Assembly (NCBI GenBank): GCA_021324735.1
Contig: JAJPIO010000009.1
Coordinates: 62,001-126,000, forward strand
Direction: 5' to 3'
DNA length: 64,000 bases
From: Bacteroidota bacterium
GTDB taxonomy: Bacteria > Bacteroidota > Ignavibacteria > Palsa-1295
The translations under genes were made by a program, and so were the position numbers. The notes under the pieces were generated by a model. That model did no database searches, was not told the DNA's origin, and saw only the letters and a list, made by a program, of their open reading frames with translations. Numbering within the stretch: the stretch's first letter is position 1; the number at the start of each line of letters is the position of its first letter. Below, piece by piece: positions 61,329-64,000 of this stretch.

Positions 61329-64000
61329 CTAAACGATTGCAGTTTTTTTATTAGCTTCTAAAACTTTTCGTGCTCGCTCGAGGATCGGGAGATCGAAATT
61401 ATCGGTATAACTATCGACTACCGTCCGAATGTCGTCCAGTACGCTGGCTGCTCGTGCGGATTCCTTTACTAAGCTATATAATTGCAAGAGAGCGGGCAAC
61501 TCGAAACTACGCGCATTGAAATCGCGCGCGATCTGGATCGCTTCGCGATATAATTCTTCTGCACGGATCTCGGGTGAAAATCCCGCTGCCGTTTTTGCGA
61601 CGTTCTCTTTCGCCTCACCAAGAATAAGGTCTGCTTCCAGACGCTTCAGGACCGGCATCATAAAAGGTTCACCGATGGCTTTAGCCTCATCAAAGCCGAT
61701 CTCCAGCGATTTACGTGCGCCGTCGTAATCTTTATTCTGCACTTGTATTTCGATCTTCCAGGTGTACGGGAATGTACGCCAGAAGATAGAACCGATCGCC
61801 GTCCAGATGGCGATACCCTGATCGAAGAGTTCGATACTGCCAGCAAGATCGCCGCGGCGTCCTTTCACCCAACCGAGGATGTAAAGGTTAATACCATGAA
61901 GGAATGGATATCCTTGCTCCGTCGTGATCTTAATGCAGTCCTTCGCGATCTTTTCCGCCCCTTCCACATCTTCCATCAGAACTGCGAGCGCGCCAAGGCA
62001 GACGCCACCATAAGCAGTGCTGTAGGTATGCCCGAGAGCTTGTTGATGTGCAAGGTTACGAGCGGCTAACTCGGAAGCATACGCCGGATGGCCGAGAATA
62101 AATTCTACCCAGGCGCCCCACGAAAGTATGCAAACGAGCGGGTCCTGAACGTAGCCGGTTACCGTGCATCCATGTTTTTCCTTAACGTATAACTTTAGCA
62201 CGGTCTGCAGGTACTCTGCCGCTTTACGAAAATCTCCTTTCGTAACTACATTCTCGATAAGAAGTGTGAACGCGGCTTCTACAAACTGACCATCATCGTT
62301 GCGTTCTTTAGCAACTCGCCATAGTTCTTCAGCCAGTGCGATCGATTCTTTATGGTCGGCCCGGACGAGGTAGTATGCCCATAGACTCCAGAGAATAAGT
62401 GGGAGCATAGGTGCATCCGGTACGCCGGCGCACAGCTCGCGAGCGCGAGAAAGTGGGCCTGCAACCTCTGGTGCGGAGTACCCGCGCGTCATTAAGAGCG
62501 CAATACCGAGTGAAAGCTGTAATGGTAATTCGTATGCTCGAGCGGGAGAATCCGGAGGTAATTGCGCAAGCAATTGAAGGCCTCGCTCATAATCCGCGAT
62601 CGCTTCCTGCGAAGCCGATCGGCCACCCGCCTGCTGTCCGGCTCTCAACCATTCAGCGATGGCTTCCGGAAGCATGCCTGCTTCGGTATAATGGATCGCT
62701 AACGTTTCCGGCTGGCTTCCTGCAACCTCCGGAAAATCGCGGAGCAACACCGCGTTGATCTCTTTATGAATTTCCTGCCGCCGGCTTTTTAGTTGGGACT
62801 CATAGGCTGCGTCCTGAACGAGTGCATGCTTAAAGATATACGTTGCATTTGGTGGCAAGCCCCGTTGATAGATCAACCCCGCCGAAACGAGTTGACTAAG
62901 TTCACGCTGGACGACTTGATCGTCCAGCGTAACGACAGCAGAAAGAAGGGGATAGCTAAACTCCCGTCCGATCGTAGCAGCGACCTGCGCTACTAACTTA
63001 CTTGTTGAGAGACGATCGAGGCGTGCCATTAGCGAATCTTTCAGCGTTGCCGGGATTTCGACCTCGTCGATCTTTCCTTCGATCTCATAATGATCGTCAC
63101 CGACGAGAACAAGGTTGCCGCCTTCCAATACGGTTTTCGTTAACTCTTCGATAAAGAGGGGTACACCATCCGTTTTCCGAAGAATTTGTTCTGCGATCGC
63201 TTCTGGTATCTTCTTATGTTCGACCAAGTGATCCACCATCTCGCGTGTCTGTGCTTGCGCGAGACGACTGAGGTTCATAAGCTGGACGTTCGGAAGTCCG
63301 AGCCACGGTGGCTTGAATTCCGGTCGAAACGTAAAGTAGACCATGAGTCGAGCGCTCGGAGCCTGCTGAGCGATAAGCCCTGCAAGTTCGAGTGATGAAG
63401 GATCTGCCCAGTGCAGATCTTCAAAGATAAATAGGGTTGGCTGTTGAGTCGCCCGGTGCATCAGAAGATTGAGCAAAAGCGCCAGCGTCTTTTGGCGCGT
63501 GCTCATCGCAAGCGGATCGAGCGGTTGGTACCGTGGATTTGACGGTAAGGAAAGGATCGGCGCGAGGAGCGGTACATTCTCGGTTAGATCCAATCCGTTC
63601 TGCACCAAAAATCCTTCGAGCTTTGCATATCGTGCATTGGCATCGTCTTCGGGATCGAAAGCGAGCACCGTTTTTTGCAAAAGCTGAGCGACCGGATAGA
63701 ATGCAGTATTCTGATGATACGGAGAACACTCCGTCTCCGTTAGCCAGGCGTCGTGCTCCTTTGTAATATGCAGCTTGATAGCATCAGTGATACGCGATTT
63801 TCCGATACCAGCTTCACCGGAAACGAGTACGGTCTGTCCTTCGCCTTCCACCACGCCATTCCAAAGATCGCGCAGGCGAGCCATTTCGGCATCGCGGCCA
63901 ATCAGTGGCGTTAGTCCGCTTTGGGCGCGCGCCTGCAACCGGGTGCGCGCACCGCTTTCATGCAGGATTCGATAGATGCCGATGGGTTGGGATAATCCTT
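61329..64000 (-). CDS. AAA ATPase/TPR regulator, 5' truncated (probable adenylate-cyclase-type protein)
   Basis: The frame stays open past the visible TTG at 63938 to the window edge, reading QPIGIYRILHESGARTRLQ before GLTPLIGRDAEMARL; the sequence therefore starts inside a longer gene. AAA ATPase: Walker A in VLVSGEAGIGKSRITDAI, Walker B-like LFIFEDLHWADPSSLELAGL. The remaining about 500 residues are helical TPR-like. The motif before GLTPLIGR is usual where an adenylate/guanylate cyclase domain precedes the ATPase, so the missing part is probably that domain (inference). Probable sensory protein. Confidence 0.85.
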   Translation of the reverse strand, partial: GLSQPIGIYRILHESGARTRLQARAQSGLTPLIGRDAEMARLRDLWNGVVEGEGQTVLVSGEAGIGKSRITDAIKLHITKEHDAWLTETECSPYHQNTAFYPVAQLLQKTVLAFDPEDDANARYAKLEGFLVQNGLDLTENVPLLAPILSLPSNPRYQPLDPLAMSTRQKTLALLLNLLMHRATQQPTLFIFEDLHWADPSSLELAGLIAQQAPSARLMVYFTFRPEFKPPWLGLPNVQLMNLSRLAQAQTREMVDHLVEHKKIPEAIAEQILRKTDGVPLFIEELTKTVLEGGNLVLVGDDHYEIEGKIDEVEIPATLKDSLMARLDRLSTSKLVAQVAATIGREFSYPLLSAVVTLDDQVVQRELSQLVSAGLIYQRGLPPNATYIFKHALVQDAAYESQLKSRRQEIHKEINAVLLRDFPEVAGSQPETLAIHYTEAGMLPEAIAEWLRAGQQAGGRSASQEAIADYERGLQLLAQLPPDSPARAYELPLQLSLGIALLMTRGYSAPEVAGPLSRARELCAGVPDAPMLPLILWSLWAYYLVRADHKESIALAEELWRVAKERNDDGQFVEAAFTLLIENVVTKGDFRKAAEYLQTVLKLYVKEKHGCTVTGYVQDPLVCILSWGAWVEFILGHPAYASELAARNLAHQQALGHTYSTAYGGVCLGALAVLMEDVEGAEKIAKDCIKITTEQGYPFLHGINLYILGWVKGRRGDLAGSIELFDQGIAIWTAIGSIFWRTFPYTWKIEIQVQNKDYDGARKSLEIGFDEAKAIGEPFMMPVLKRLEADLILGEAKENVAKTAAGFSPEIRAEELYREAIQIARDFNARSFELPALLQLYSLVKESARAASVLDDIRTVVDSYTDNFDLPILERARKVLEANKKTAIV

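Noticed and set aside
1-64000. Genome-wide TGA reassignment
   Set aside because: Many well-supported genes end normally in TGA (for example at 1927-1929, 25493-25495 and 54814-54816), so only the DUF971 case is anomalous.

Overview
The window looks like a chromosomal segment of a free-living bacterium from the Bacteroidota/Chlorobi side of the tree, most likely a Kapabacteria- or Ignavibacteria-like lineage. The evidence is two secreted proteins ending in type IX secretion (T9SS) type A sorting domains (11344-13521 and 42202-42735, the latter with the PNPFNPSTTIKY signature), few strong Shine-Dalgarno sites, moderate GC content and many short lipoproteins. No rRNA or marker gene is present, so the lineage is an inference. 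Genes end normally at TAA, TAG and TGA, so there is no genome-wide stop reassignment.

Layout. 1-5127: a tightly overlapping run of membrane genes, a UbiA-type decaprenyl-phosphate phosphoribosyltransferase-like protein and polytopic glycosyltransferase-like proteins. 5193-6443: a GlsB/YeaQ protein, an M23 lipoprotein peptidase and a DUF971 gene with an in-frame TGA where a conserved Cys is expected. 6646-10442: glycosyltransferase, UDP-galactopyranose mutase and a GH-A clan glycosidase. Together with 1-5127 this suggests D-arabinofuranose/galactofuranose glycan chemistry. 10443-11257: an ORF6N gene sits between two copies of the 3' end of the glycosidase. 11344-17190: a BNR/T9SS protein, a small unknown protein and a large DUF4062-NTPase-TPR (STAND-like) protein. 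17432-24380: pntAB, tag, purT and lipoproteins.

24435-31825 is an arginine operon, argC-argJ-argB/F(fusion)-argR-argG-argH, preceded by two tandem ARG-box-like sites. 31837-37620 holds unknown genes, a beta/gamma-crystallin-like protein, repeat-rich DNA and an XRE/ImmA-IrrE pair with operator-like repeats. 37682-41264 (minus) is metB-metX-hom under a SAM-I riboswitch with a branched terminator. 42935-47120 (minus) is a MacA/FtsX-type permease/TolC efflux set without a linked ATPase. 48027-48099 is tRNA-Arg(TCG).

48155-54873 (minus) is a complete-looking histidine operon, hisG-C-B-H-F-(A-I-E fusion)-D. It lacks only a recognisable histidinol-phosphatase. Its leader peptide carries five consecutive His codons and is followed by a terminator, a classical attenuator. 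The HisA-HisI-HisE fusion abutting hisD resembles the fungal HIS4 arrangement. 55009-61290 groups lipid-related genes (a membrane-embedded split patatin, a fatty-acid desaturase and a DUF2236 oxygenase). 61329 to the window end is a 5'-truncated AAA/TPR regulator, probably the C-terminal part of an adenylate cyclase-type protein.

The most unusual points are the TGA-interrupted DUF971 gene, the two biosynthetic fusions (ArgB-ArgF and HisA-I-E), the stacked RNA-level control of amino-acid operons, and the furanose-glycan gene set.
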